DNA of 64,000 nucleotides from Austropuccinia psidii (taxonomy: Eukaryota; Basidiomycota; Pucciniomycetes; Pucciniales; Sphaerophragmiaceae). Below, piece after piece: positions 22,548 through 31,718 of the stretch; the first letter of the stretch is position 1; each line of letters starts with the position of its first letter. The stretch is from positions 49,342,618 through 49,406,617 of the forward strand of contig JALGQZ010000008.1 of assembly GCA_023105745.1 (NCBI GenBank). The letters run 5' to 3'. The notes under the pieces were generated by a model that saw only the letters and a list, made by a program, of their open reading frames with translations, made no database searches and was not told the DNA's origin. Position numbers and translations under genes: made by a program.

Positions 22548-23465
22548 TGGGGACCTCACAGCCTGATTCTGACGTGTATGACGCGTAGAATGCTGTACAG
22601 AAACTGTATGGGACCCCAGTATTGACTGACATATGAGGTATTGAAGTAAAAACATGCTTCTTCGTCTATTTGACACCTCATATTCATGGTTATAGGGTAT
22701 TATCCCATGGTAAGGCTGTATATGACAGCAGGTGGGATTTTTACCTTAGAATTGTCATAACTCTGTCAGTTTTTGAGATATCAAGCTCAAAGTTGGTTCA
22801 TTGAATATCCCTGTATGGGCTCTATGCAATGGTACCCAACTTGACAAGGTTATCCTTAAATATGGCAAAGTTATCCCATGTACAAGTGTTTTTATACATT
22901 GGCGTGTTTTGGGCAAAAGCTGTATTAAGCTTGTTTGGCCAATAACTTCTGTTTTAGTTGAGATATGAGGAAATGAATGACACCATCAGATAGCCCTGAT
23001 TGTGCTCTTTCCAAAAAGACCCCACTTTAAGTATCTCACACTAAAACTGTAAAAGTTAGATGAGAGGTGAATGTTTTGTTCACCCTTATTTGGTCTGAAT
23101 TTGACCATAACTCAAGTAATACTGGTGCTAGCTCAGTTTGGCTAGTACCATTGGATAGCCCTGGCTTAGAGCTTCATTTTGAATACCCATTTGATGGGGT
23201 TAAGCCTCTCCTTCTAGATTTTAGATGAGAGGTGAAAATTAAGGTTTATGCTCAGCAATAACTTTGAGTAGGAATAACTTTGTTATTTCTTGTCCTATGG
23301 TGATGAGACTTATATTTTCAGGAAGAGGTGAGTTTCCTCTTTCTTTTGATACCTTTTGAGCTAATTTGGCTCAGTTCCATGTTTTAGTGGTATTTTGGCT
23401 ATACCATTGGTTTATGGTATTTTGGCTGTCATGCTTGTGCTCTGGTTTTGAGTCACAGGCTGACA

Positions 23466-23483
23466 TACCCTCCCTCTAAAAAA
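23466..23483 (-). other. Polypurine tract of element A
   Basis: On the minus strand the bases just before the 3' LTR read TTTTTTAGAGGGAGGGTA, which is purine-rich and directly abuts TGTCAG. This is the expected primer for plus-strand DNA synthesis. Confidence 0.85.
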
Positions 23484-23489
23484 GGCTCA

Positions 23490-26400
23490 TCATTGATGAG
23501 ACTGTTCACTCCTCCTAGAGGCTCTGAATCTCCTTAAATGAAGGTTCCCATCTGGTATGACATCCTCTGCCAACCATTTGTCTTTGTCAGCTGTCTGGTT
23601 CTTGAATCTGACTAGATATTGTCTCTGATCCTTCCCATTAAGTCTGATTTTTCTGGCCCTGATGATTTTACTCACAGGTCCAGGAGAGTCTTCTACTTCC
23701 ACTATTTCTGGTGGAGTAATGTTTTTCTTCCTGGAGGGGAATTTATCCTCCTCCGTTTGGAAGTATGGTTTGACCAGGCTCACTGGAAAGACTGGGTGTT
23801 TCCTAGAAAACTCCTCAGTGAGCTTGACCTCTACTGCATTCCTCCCTATCAACTTAATGATAGTGAAGGGCCCTACAAATGAGTCTCTCATTTTCTTAGG
23901 TCCTTTGAGGTTGTTAAAGCTCAGTGTAGACACTAACACCTGGTCCCCTTCCTTGAAGTCAGGTTCCATATGTGACTTGTCCCACCTTTGCTTGTTGTAC
24001 TCTTTGGCCTCAGCTATGCATTTGGCAGCAGTATCACAGGCTTTCTTCCACATATCATGGAAGTCTTTGGCTGTGGGGTGGATGGTCAGAAGACTTTTCT
24101 TCAAGTGATCCACAGGTAACAGGGGATTCCACCCTTTCTCTACCAGTGCAGGTGTTTTTCCTGTGGTAGAGTGCTGGCTTGTATTATAAGCCAGTTGGAC
24201 TGCTGGTAAGAGGGTGACCCAATCATGGGTATATCCCTCATGGTCCTTGTATTCCATGCCATAGGCACAGAACCTCCTGAGGATGTCCTCCATTGTTTGG
24301 ATCATCCTCTCAGCTAGGCCATCTGTTTGTGGATGGTAAGCTGTGGAAAAAGCAAGCTTGGTGCCAAGCATGTCATATAAATTGGTCCAAAATTCAGATG
24401 TAAATTTTGGGTCCCTGTCACTAATTATGATCTTAGGGACTCCACAGGTGGATATGATGTTATTCCAAAATAACAGAGCAGTGTCCATGGCTGTGTCCTC
24501 TTTATGGCATGGTAGACATCTCATGCTCTTGCTGAACCTATCAACTATGATTAAGCAGGCATTGTAGTTTTCTTTGCCTCCTGGGACAAGTCCTGTGACC
24601 CAGTCCATGTTGATGGTTTCCCATGGGTGTTTGGGTTCTTCTATGTGTTGAAGTAATCCATATTTCTTCCCATGTTTTCTATTTGCCTTTTGGCATCTTT
24701 CACAAGTGTTGATGTATTCACTCAACTCTTGCTCCCACTTGGGCCACCAAGCTGTGCTTGCTACCCTCTCCTTAGTCCTGTCCTCACTCATGTGTCCCAT
24801 GTAGGGGCAGTCATGGCATTCCTGCAGGATTAAAGAGATGTGGTCTCTGTCTATCACTGTAAGTGCACTGGTGTGCTTTTCTCTGTGATAAATCAGGCCA
24901 TCTATAAGGAAGAATTTATTGTCCTTATAGGCCCTCAACCAGGGTTCCTCCAGCTGGGTTTCCAGTTCTGGGCTCCTGTACTTTTGTTGAAGGAGTTGGA
25001 GTAGTATGCTACACTGTTTGTGTTTAGCATATGATTTCAGTACTGCATTGAAGAATTCATTGTGCAGTTCTGAGGAACTTATCCCCAGTATGGGGGTTTC
25101 TGTCCCTTCTGAATCAGTGTTTCTACTGTCAAGGGTACCACTCTCTGGTGCCCATTCAGAGAATCTGAAGTTCTTCTTCCTATCTATTTCCATAAAATGG
25201 ATAGGAATTTTTGCAGCAACTTCAGGGTCATAAGCTGGATTGCTTTTGACATTGTCCAGTGGCCATCTGTTAAGGCCATCTGCATTGGTATGGCTTTTAC
25301 CTTCCTTGTATATGATGGTCATGTTCCCTCTATACTCCTGCATGGCTATTTGCCATCTCAGCATGTGTCTATTAGTAGTCTTCATGTTTAGTAAAGACTT
25401 CAAGGCTGTGCAGTCTGTGTAGACTTCAAAGACTGCACCCTCCAAATAGTAATGGAGTTTTTCTAGAGCCCAGACTAGACATAAACATTCTGTCTGGGTG
25501 GCCCCATGCCTGGCTTCTGAATCTTTCAGCTGCCTGGAGATGTAACATATTACACCTTCCCTTGGTTCACCATCCACAATTTGTCTTTGGTGAAGGGCTG
25601 CTCCCAAGCCTTGGCTGCATGCTGCATCTATATATAACTTGAATGGTAGTTCAAAGTCAGGCAAGATGAGCACAGGTGCATTAGTGAGTTCATATTTGAT
25701 CCTCTCATATGCATCCCTCCTTTCCTTGGTTATTTCAAAAACTACATCCTTTGAGCATAACTCGTATAAACTACTGTTTATGTGTGCAAAGTTCTTAATG
25801 TGGTTTCTATAGTAGCTAGCAAACCCAAGGAAAGATTGCATCTCTTTGATGTTCTTTGGTACTGGCTTTTGCAGTACTGCTGCTACTTTGTTCTGGTAAA
25901 TTGCCAGACTGAGGCCTGAGACTTTGTGTCCTAGAGCTAGTAGCTCTTGTTGGCCAAAATTACACTTTTTGAGTGAAATTTTCAGATTGATGGGTGTACA
26001 TTTACTTAGCACTCTGTCTATGTATTGTACATGGTCTTCCCATGTCTCTGAGTATATAATGATATCATCAATGTATACTACCATCCAGCCTTCCATTATT
26101 TCTTCTTGAAATATGGTGTCCATCATCCTTTGGAAGTGGGCTGGTGCATTCTTGATGCCAAACGGCATCCTGGTGTACTCATATATGCCCATATGGCATA
26201 TAATTCTGAGTAATTTCATGGAGTTTGGTTTAACTCCATTTTGGTGGAAGCCCTTCATACAATCCATCTTGGTTATGTATTTGGCTTTGGCCAATTTATC
26301 CAAGGCATGAGGTATCCTTGGTATAGGATACCTGTCTGCTTTTGTGTAGTTGTTCAGGGCTCTGAAGTCTCCACACAGTCTAGACTTGCCATCATGCCAG

Positions 26401-26840
26401 GTGATTAGGACAGGAGTGGTGATTTCCACTATTTCATTATGTCCAATCTTCCTAATGACATCCATGTCCAGGAGTTCATTGATATGTTTCTCAATCTCTT
26501 TCCTGGTCTCCAGACTTGCTGGGTAAGGAGGTCTCCTTAACATGGGTGGATAAGGCCTTTCTAAATCCAGATATAGTTCTATATCATGGCCTTTGATCTT
26601 GCCTAATGGTTCTCCACCAATGGCAAATTCTGGTCTATTCTTCCTCAGCATCTTCAGTAAACTTAGTTTTTGTTTACTGGTGAGGGTAGTGCTAAACTGT
26701 CCCTCTCTGAATTCTCTCAGAAGTTCTTCCAGTGGGTCCTGAGAAGATATCTGGTATATATCAAGAGAAAATTTCTTTTCCTTGTTAGTACCAATGGTAA
26801 TATGTCTATTTTTACTATTGTAAATATCTATGCCATACAT
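23490..26840 (-). CDS. pol: Element A Pol: RT, RNase H, integrase, chromodomain-like tail
   Basis: An open frame of 1116 codons, in the same frame as the gag-protease frame upstream and separated from it by one TAG. The first 20 or so residues complete the protease fold ([16 protein letters not shown]). RT spans roughly residues 90-310, with YIDD at 256-259. RNase H has D405, E451, D476 and D521. The integrase has a zinc domain (H676, H683, C713, C716) and a catalytic triad D746, D808, E844 with DX35E spacing. A GPF-type C-terminal region ([10 protein letters not shown], 988-997) and a chromodomain-like end ([16 protein letters not shown], 1075-1090) follow, as in chromoviruses, where such tails direct integration. 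All catalytic residues I can check are present. The ATG at 26840 is simply the first Met after the stop; translation would need readthrough or another mechanism. Confidence 0.95.
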   Translation of the reverse strand: MYGIDIYNSKNRHITIGTNKEKKFSLDIYQISSQDPLEELLREFREGQFSTTLTSKQKLSLLKMLRKNRPEFAIGGEPLGKIKGHDIELYLDLERPYPPMLRRPPYPASLETRKEIEKHINELLDMDVIRKIGHNEIVEITTPVLITWHDGKSRLCGDFRALNNYTKADRYPIPRIPHALDKLAKAKYITKMDCMKGFHQNGVKPNSMKLLRIICHMGIYEYTRMPFGIKNAPAHFQRMMDTIFQEEIMEGWMVVYIDDIIIYSETWEDHVQYIDRVLSKCTPINLKISLKKCNFGQQELLALGHKVSGLSLAIYQNKVAAVLQKPVPKNIKEMQSFLGFASYYRNHIKNFAHINSSLYELCSKDVVFEITKERRDAYERIKYELTNAPVLILPDFELPFKLYIDAACSQGLGAALHQRQIVDGEPREGVICYISRQLKDSEARHGATQTECLCLVWALEKLHYYLEGAVFEVYTDCTALKSLLNMKTTNRHMLRWQIAMQEYRGNMTIIYKEGKSHTNADGLNRWPLDNVKSNPAYDPEVAAKIPIHFMEIDRKKNFRFSEWAPESGTLDSRNTDSEGTETPILGISSSELHNEFFNAVLKSYAKHKQCSILLQLLQQKYRSPELETQLEEPWLRAYKDNKFFLIDGLIYHREKHTSALTVIDRDHISLILQECHDCPYMGHMSEDRTKERVASTAWWPKWEQELSEYINTCERCQKANRKHGKKYGLLQHIEEPKHPWETINMDWVTGLVPGGKENYNACLIIVDRFSKSMRCLPCHKEDTAMDTALLFWNNIISTCGVPKIIISDRDPKFTSEFWTNLYDMLGTKLAFSTAYHPQTDGLAERMIQTMEDILRRFCAYGMEYKDHEGYTHDWVTLLPAVQLAYNTSQHSTTGKTPALVEKGWNPLLPVDHLKKSLLTIHPTAKDFHDMWKKACDTAAKCIAEAKEYNKQRWDKSHMEPDFKEGDQVLVSTLSFNNLKGPKKMRDSFVGPFTIIKLIGRNAVEVKLTEEFSRKHPVFPVSLVKPYFQTEEDKFPSRKKNITPPEIVEVEDSPGPVSKIIRARKIRLNGKDQRQYLVRFKNQTADKDKWLAEDVIPDGNLHLRRFRASRRSEQSHQ

Positions 26841-26843
26841 TCT

Positions 26844-29330
26844 CTAGTAATCTGTTCCCAGTAAAAACCCTTGGATGTGGGCATCTTCAAGCACTACAAA
26901 CTCTGGGTTGAGTCTGATATTACCTTTTCTGTGGGGTATAATTATCTCTTTGATAATTGTCCCAATAGAGGTCATCTTTCCAGATGTACTCTTAAAGTTC
27001 TTTGCCCTGGTGGGAAAGAGTTCTTTTTCCCAGTTTGGGAAGTGGTTATCCAGATAATTTCTGGCCACTATGGAGCAGTGTGCTCCACTGTCAATGATCA
27101 ATGGGTGCTGAGCATTGTCAATACATACAGTCATTTTTGTGGCTGTTCCATGTATGTATGCCATTCCTTTGGTTGGTGTAACCAGGAATGTTTGTGCATC
27201 TTGTGTGTGTTTACACAAGTTCTTGTTGGCAGTGTCTTGTGGTATGCCTGCTTCCAACTGTATATCCTGGATTTCTAGTGGGGTTTCCTCTTGGTATTCC
27301 ACTAGAAATTCCTCTCTTGGGTCTTGATCCTCATCAGATGGTTCCCTGATGGCATCACCCATAGAGTCTGATTCAGAATCCTCTGTTGGAGGTTCTTCTT
27401 CAGGGACTTTTTCTATAGCATAGACTTTTTTCTTTGCTTTTGGGCAGTTGTTGGCATAGTGATCTGTTGAACCACAATTGTGACAATAATTCTTCTTCTT
27501 TGCCACTTCTGCCACTCTTTCTCTGGGTTTGTCTTTAAACTCTACCCTGAAAGGTTGTTTCTCTTTGAAACTATTGCTTCTATATGGGGTGAATTTCCCT
27601 ATATTAGTCCTTTTCCTTATGTCTTGTAAGGTATTGGCTATATCATCTAGAGTGCAATTTTGGTTGCATCTGCACTTTACTGCATGCTCTAGTTCTCCTG
27701 GCAGTTGTGTCAGAAGTTTATGATTCCTCATTTGAATGTTCATTTGAGGATCAATGGCTTTAAGTCTTTTAGACTGTCTAAGACACCACTCATATGGATC
27801 TTTATCCACAGAGTATTTGTCATTTTCAAATGACATAGTCTTTTGCCATATCCAAGTTCCATTACTGTACTTTTGGATTATTTGACTCTTCCACCATGGC
27901 CAATTTATTCTGCCATGGATTTCTTTCATTTCAGTGTACCATATACTTGCATGACCTTTAAATGCAGTATTCAGTCTAGCAGTAATCCAGTAATCTGGTA
28001 TGCTTGGTACATCAATATAATCTATGAGTTCCATATGATCATATTCTCCTGATCCAGAGAATTTGGGCCAGCTTGAGGCCTCAGGAAGCTGTTTCAAGGC
28101 TTCCTTCTCTGAATAAGACATGCCATCTCCATCCTGGTATTGTGATGGAGATCTTGCCTTATTCAACAACATGGCATCTGGTTTGATGTCATCTGGTTGA
28201 TATGGATTCTCTATAGCTTGGCCTTGTGGTTGGGGCTTCAAGCTATGGTAGGCATCAAACAATTTGTTGATGTCTTGATTCAGACACTCCCTGTCCCTGC
28301 TACTATGGTGTTGTTCTTCAGAGACTTGATTCAGTCTCTTGTTGGTTTCTTCAGAGGCTTTGCTCAGTTGAGCATATCCTTCCTGAAGGTTTTTAACTAT
28401 CTGCTCCAATGAGGCTTGAGTTTTTCTCATCCTCTCTTGGGCAGCTGCAAATTCTGTAGCCTGCTTTGCAGATTGCTCAGTATATTGGGACATTTGTAAC
28501 CACAGTGTGTCACTGTTGATGTTACTCTCAGATGTGATAATGTTATTTTCAGTCTGAGTGGGGGTAATGTTTCTATTACTAGGACTACTGATTCTAGAGT
28601 GGTTTACAACTACTTCTGGTTCTTGTGTACTTCTTTTACCAAATCTAACAGCTTCTGGATCATGGGGTCTGACTCTTTCCTCCTCTGGTTGAAGGAGGCT
28701 TTGTTCTTGCCCTTGTTGCCTTGTCTTCTCCTGGAAACTTCCTGGAATTGTGAAGAATGGTGACTCTTGGCTACTGATCTGCTGGTTTCTGAATGGTGTG
28801 AAGCCACTGGAGAGCTGATTTGGTATGCTCCTTGTGAACCTGAAGGAATCTGAGTAGGCCCTGTCTGGGTTAACTGTTCTTCTATAGCTTGGATAGTGGC
28901 TTGATTGTCCCTTATCCTCTGTGCCCTTGCCTCCAGGAGTCTGTGCTGCCTGGTAGGATTCCAACCCTTGGTGATTACCATAAGGTCTTTGAAGTCTATC
29001 TCTTTGAGACAGATCTTCTGGCAACTTGATCCCAGTTCTGCCCAGTGAGTTGCTAGGTTGAACCTCTTGTTGTCCATGCTCCATTGAAACAAATCTTTGA
29101 GGAGTTGGTGGATTTGAAGAACTTGATCCATATCCTTCCAGTCCTCTGGTTTGAGGTTTCTGTTGAATTGGAGTGTGAATGGCAAGGTTGATATTATCTC
29201 CCTCATTGTTTTGCCATCCACCACTGTGTCCAATGTGTCTTCTTTCAGGTCTTCTGGTTCTAGACATTCCTGCTCTATCCTCTGGCTGGTTCCTTTGGAA
29301 GCCAAGGTCTCTGAGGCATGCAGGGGACAT
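26844..29330 (-). CDS. gag: Element A Gag-protease
   Basis: An 828-codon open frame. A Gln/Ser/Pro-rich N-terminal third (1-275) is followed by a probable coiled coil (about 283-345), a capsid-like gag core (425-585, SGSGEYDHMELIDYI to KRTNIGKF), a zinc knuckle CHNCGSTDHYANNC (616-629), an acidic spacer (645-690) and the protease with IIDSGAHC, Asp at 747. The frame ends at a TAG (26844-26846) inside the last part of the protease (GTDY then stop). The relative A2 has a Gln codon there. The N-terminal 240 codons overlap another open frame (28610-29344), so the first Met at 29330 may not be the real start. The gag core, knuckle and protease calls are secure. Confidence 0.9.
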   Translation of the reverse strand: MSPACLRDLGFQRNQPEDRAGMSRTRRPERRHIGHSGGWQNNEGDNINLAIHTPIQQKPQTRGLEGYGSSSSNPPTPQRFVSMEHGQQEVQPSNSLGRTGIKLPEDLSQRDRLQRPYGNHQGLESYQAAQTPGGKGTEDKGQSSHYPSYRRTVNPDRAYSDSFRFTRSIPNQLSSGFTPFRNQQISSQESPFFTIPGSFQEKTRQQGQEQSLLQPEEERVRPHDPEAVRFGKRSTQEPEVVVNHSRISSPSNRNITPTQTENNIITSESNINSDTLWLQMSQYTEQSAKQATEFAAAQERMRKTQASLEQIVKNLQEGYAQLSKASEETNKRLNQVSEEQHHSSRDRECLNQDINKLFDAYHSLKPQPQGQAIENPYQPDDIKPDAMLLNKARSPSQYQDGDGMSYSEKEALKQLPEASSWPKFSGSGEYDHMELIDYIDVPSIPDYWITARLNTAFKGHASIWYTEMKEIHGRINWPWWKSQIIQKYSNGTWIWQKTMSFENDKYSVDKDPYEWCLRQSKRLKAIDPQMNIQMRNHKLLTQLPGELEHAVKCRCNQNCTLDDIANTLQDIRKRTNIGKFTPYRSNSFKEKQPFRVEFKDKPRERVAEVAKKKNYCHNCGSTDHYANNCPKAKKKVYAIEKVPEEEPPTEDSESDSMGDAIREPSDEDQDPREEFLVEYQEETPLEIQDIQLEAGIPQDTANKNLCKHTQDAQTFLVTPTKGMAYIHGTATKMTVCIDNAQHPLIIDSGAHCSIVARNYLDNHFPNWEKELFPTRAKNFKSTSGKMTSIGTIIKEIIIPHRKGNIRLNPEFVVLEDAHIQGFLLGTDY

Positions 29331-29344
29331 ATCAGTGTTTGCAA
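28610..29344 (-). CDS. Overlapping 244-codon frame, possible true Gag N-terminus
   Basis: This frame overlaps the first 240 codons of the gag-protease frame, which lies in the -1 frame relative to it. The peptide looks more protein-like than the overlapping gag start: mixed hydrophobic and charged segments such as FNLATHWAELGSSCQK and DFKDLMVITKGWN, then RDNQATIQAIEEQL, compatible with helices. The other frame here is low in hydrophobics and rich in Gln, Arg, Ser and Pro. It begins with TTG, with no ATG near the start, and overlaps the end of the 98-codon frame by 13 bases. It could be the real Gag N-terminus joined to the rest by frameshift or splicing, or a separate protein. I do not recognise a domain. 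Confidence 0.5.
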   Translation of the reverse strand: MQTLICPLHASETLASKGTSQRIEQECLEPEDLKEDTLDTVVDGKTMREIISTLPFTLQFNRNLKPEDWKDMDQVLQIHQLLKDLFQWSMDNKRFNLATHWAELGSSCQKICLKEIDFKDLMVITKGWNPTRQHRLLEARAQRIRDNQATIQAIEEQLTQTGPTQIPSGSQGAYQISSPVASHHSETSRSVAKSHHSSQFQEVSRRRQGNKGKNKASFNQRRKESDPMIQKLLDLVKEVHKNQK

Positions 29345-29628
29345 GCAGTCAAAAACTTTATGTTCTTAGGGTATTTACCTTTGACTGTGCCTTGTACAAA
29401 TTTGTTATCTGCTGATTTGGGCAGTTTGCCTTTGGAGGTTACAACTGGGTTAATAATTGAAATCTTCCCTGTACAAGTGGTTAAGGTTGGTTTACCTTGT
29501 ATTGAAGCAGAGTTTCGTGGTTTTCTACTCCTCTGAGTGGCTATTGGTGTCCACTTCTTGGCTGTAATGAGGCCTTCACTAAGCCTTTTTCCTTTACCCT
29601 TGCTGCCCTCTGGTTCTGAGGGTGTCAC
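29332..29628 (-). CDS. Basic 98-codon frame at start of element A coding region
   Basis: It begins with ATG at 29628, about 650 bp after the 5' LTR, and ends at a TGA at 29332-29334. The product is Lys/Arg-rich with few acidic residues (for example KGKGKRLSEGLITAKKW and FVQGTVKGKYPKNIKFL). It is the first ATG frame of any length on the genomic RNA after the leader and lies next to the 244-codon frame. It may be the N-terminal, RNA-binding end of Gag or a small accessory protein. In A2 the same region (about 15320-15600) is decayed, so conservation cannot be judged here. Confidence 0.45.
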   Translation of the reverse strand: MTPSEPEGSKGKGKRLSEGLITAKKWTPIATQRSRKPRNSASIQGKPTLTTCTGKISIINPVVTSKGKLPKSADNKFVQGTVKGKYPKNIKFLTACKH

Positions 29629-30255
29629 TGGTGTGTTGGCCTGTGACTGGGTTTCAAGTGGGATTTAGTTTTCTTCCACTGAATCAAAACAGGAAAAAGA
29701 GGGCTTATGTCAGTTAAGACTTCCTAGAAGGCTGGTTTTGCACGTCTAAGAATGGCCTCTGGGCTTGTATTTTACTACAATATGCCCTTGTATAGTGACA
29801 GTGTAATTGAATTAACAATTCCACGTCAAAAAATACAGCTTATTGATAAGTGGTATACTGTTTTGTATACCAATATCTTACAGAATACTTGTTATCAGCA
29901 AGTATAATCTGTCAAAAGATGGTGTATTACAGGGTAATTGAGTTAACAATGTGCCCAAACACGCCTCAACTGTTGGTTTATCAGTATGAGTTGTCTCAAT
30001 TCAATTAAGAATCAGGACTGTATTAGTGGCTCAATGTGTTTTAATATGCAAAAACACGCCAAAAATACTGGTCTTATGGTTATTAGCCACTAGACAAATA
30101 CTCTTAAATATATGAGTATTATTAGATTTTTTAAAAAGAAATATATATAAAATATATTTTATAAAAGAAAATGACGCCTAAAAAGATAAAACAGGTGTCA
30201 ATAAATCATAAAAAGAGAAAAAACTTACTTGTAAAGGTCCAAAATAAGTTAAAAA
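29629..30255 (-). other. 5' leader of element A
   Basis: Between the primer-binding site and the first coding frame there are about 630 bp with no long frame. It carries two perfect hairpins, GGTATAC-6-GTATACC (29852-29871) and TACTTG-7-CAAGTA (29886-29904), and the motif AAACACGCC twice (29957-29965 and 30052-30060). In retroelements such leaders hold packaging and dimerisation signals, but that role is inferred here. Confidence 0.65.
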
Positions 30256-30271
30256 CACGGCCAGGCCCCCA
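30256..30271 (-). other. Primer-binding site of element A
   Basis: On the minus strand, three bases after the end of the 5' LTR, the sequence reads TGGGGGCCTGGCCGTG. It begins with TGG, the complement of a tRNA CCA end. Nearly the same 16-mer follows the 5' LTRs of B (30 kb family LTR2, at 39359-39374) and F (42368-42383). I cannot name the primer tRNA from sequence alone. Confidence 0.75.
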
Positions 30272-30274
30272 AAA

Positions 30275-31713
30275 TGTCAGGCTGAGTCTGTATTGAAGTA
30301 GTAATAAGAGTATTTACAACTAGAATTATGACTGTGACACGTAGAAAATTGATTTATAATAAGAGTTTTTTGATTTAAAAGATGATTTATAATGTAATTA
30401 AAGGGTTCTACTACTGGAAAATAGTGGTGGTGAGCGCTATTGAGACCCCAGGGTGCAATCTTACCAGTTGGTTTACTATAATAAGAGTTACAATAATTAA
30501 ATATATAATTATACCTGTTTATTACCCAAGAGCAAAACTGTTTTTGACAGTTTACTACGTAGGGTATTTAAGAGCAGGATGAGGAAAGGGTTTTGGCAGT
30601 GAAAAGCCCTCCTTTTATCCTGAAATTGAGGTGAAAAGGTTGTTAGACCTTTTCACGTAGAGGAAGTGAAGATTTTTCACTCCTCATGACAGGCTTGTGG
30701 TTTGCAAACAGCCTGTATACCCTGTATTGGGCTCAGATGTGGTTTTGAAACCACATCTGGGCAGTTTTCACCAATACAGGGTGAAAATTTTGACCTGGGG
30801 ACCTCACAGCCTGATTCTGACGTGTATGACGCGTAGAATGCTGTACAGAAACTGTATGGGACCCCAGTATTGACTGACATATGAGGTATTGAAGTAAAAA
30901 CATGCTTCTTTGTCTATTTGACACCTCATATTCATGGTTATAGGGTATTATCCCATGGTAAGGCTGTATATGACAGCAGGTGGGATTTTTACCTTAGAAT
31001 TGTCATAACTCTGTCAGTTTTTGAGATATCAAGCTCAAAGTTGGTTCATTGAATAGCCCTGTATGAGCTCTATGCAATGATACCCAACTTGACAAGGTTA
31101 TCCTTAAATATGGCAAAGTTATCCCATGTACAAGTGTTTTTATACATTGGCGTGTTTTGGGCAAAAGCTGTATTAAGCTTGTTTGGCCAATAACTTCTGT
31201 TTTAGTTGGGATATGAGGAAACGGATGACACCATCAGATAGCCCTGATTGTGCGCTTTCCAAAAAGACCCCACTTTAAGTATCTCACACTAAAACTGTAA
31301 AAGTTAGATGAGAGGTGAATGTTTTGTTCACCCTTATTTGGTCTGAATTTGACCATAACTCAAGTAATACTGGTGCTAGCTCAGTTTGGCTAGTACCATT
31401 GGATAGCCCTGGCTTAGAGCTTCATTTTGAATACCCATTTGATGGGGTTAAGCCTCTCCTTCTAGATTTTAGATGGGAGGTGAAAATTAAGGTTTATGCT
31501 CAGCAATAACTTTGAGTAGGAATAACTTTGTTATTTCTTGTCCTATGGTGATGGGACTTATATTTTCAGGAAGAGGTGAGTTTCCTCTTTTGTTTGATAC
31601 CTTTTGAGCTAATTTGGCTCAGCTCCATGTTTTGGTGGTATTTTGGCTATACCATTGGTTTATGGTATTTTGGCTGTCATGCTTGTGCTCTGGTTTTGAG
31701 TCACAGGCTGACA
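30275..31713 (-). repeat. 5' LTR1 of element A
   Basis: 1439 bp, colinear with the 3' LTR without indels. It carries the TATA-like motif at 30620-30611 (minus) and the inverted-repeat group at 30631-30795. The right flank GGGTG (31714-31718) is the TSD. Differences from the 3' LTR include several CpG to TpG or CpA changes. Confidence 0.96.
30611..30620 (-). promoter_or_regulatory. TATA-like core promoter motif of element A 5' LTR
   Basis: GGATAAAAGG on the minus strand is the best TATA-like motif in LTR1 and is kept in the solo LTR in E. It would drive transcription of the genomic RNA toward lower coordinates, leaving about 0.3 kb of R and U5. Confidence 0.5.
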
Positions 31714-31718
31714 GGGTG

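Larger units (their letters stand above)
22027..23465 (-). repeat. 3' LTR1 of element A
   Basis: 1439 bp, TGTCAGGCTGAGTCT to GAGTCACAGGCTGACA in plus coordinates. On the minus strand a TATA-like GGATAAAAGG lies at 22372-22363. The LTR holds a dense group of inverted repeats (22383-22547), described separately. It differs from the 5' LTR mostly by transitions. Confidence 0.96.
22027..31713 (-). mobile_element. Element A, near-intact young Ty3/gypsy (chromovirus-like) retrotransposon
   Basis: A complete 9687-bp element. Two LTRs of equal length (1439 bp) differ by about 22 substitutions and no indels in a by-eye alignment. The termini are perfect TGTCAG and CTGACA, and the TSD is a perfect GGGTG (22022-22026 and 31714-31718). 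A primer-binding site, polypurine tract, a long gag-protease frame and an RT-RNase H-integrase frame are all present. It sits in the integrase C-terminal codons of B in the same orientation. The only clear lesion in the main frames is a TAG at 26844-26846. Confidence 0.96.

Noticed and set aside
23619..24169. Plus-strand frames up to 148 codons
   Set aside because: Antisense shadows of the element A integrase.
26844..26846. Definite programmed stop readthrough
   Set aside because: The stop lies inside the last part of the protease fold and the relative A2 has a sense codon, so a plain nonsense mutation is at least as likely. Kept only as a finding to test.
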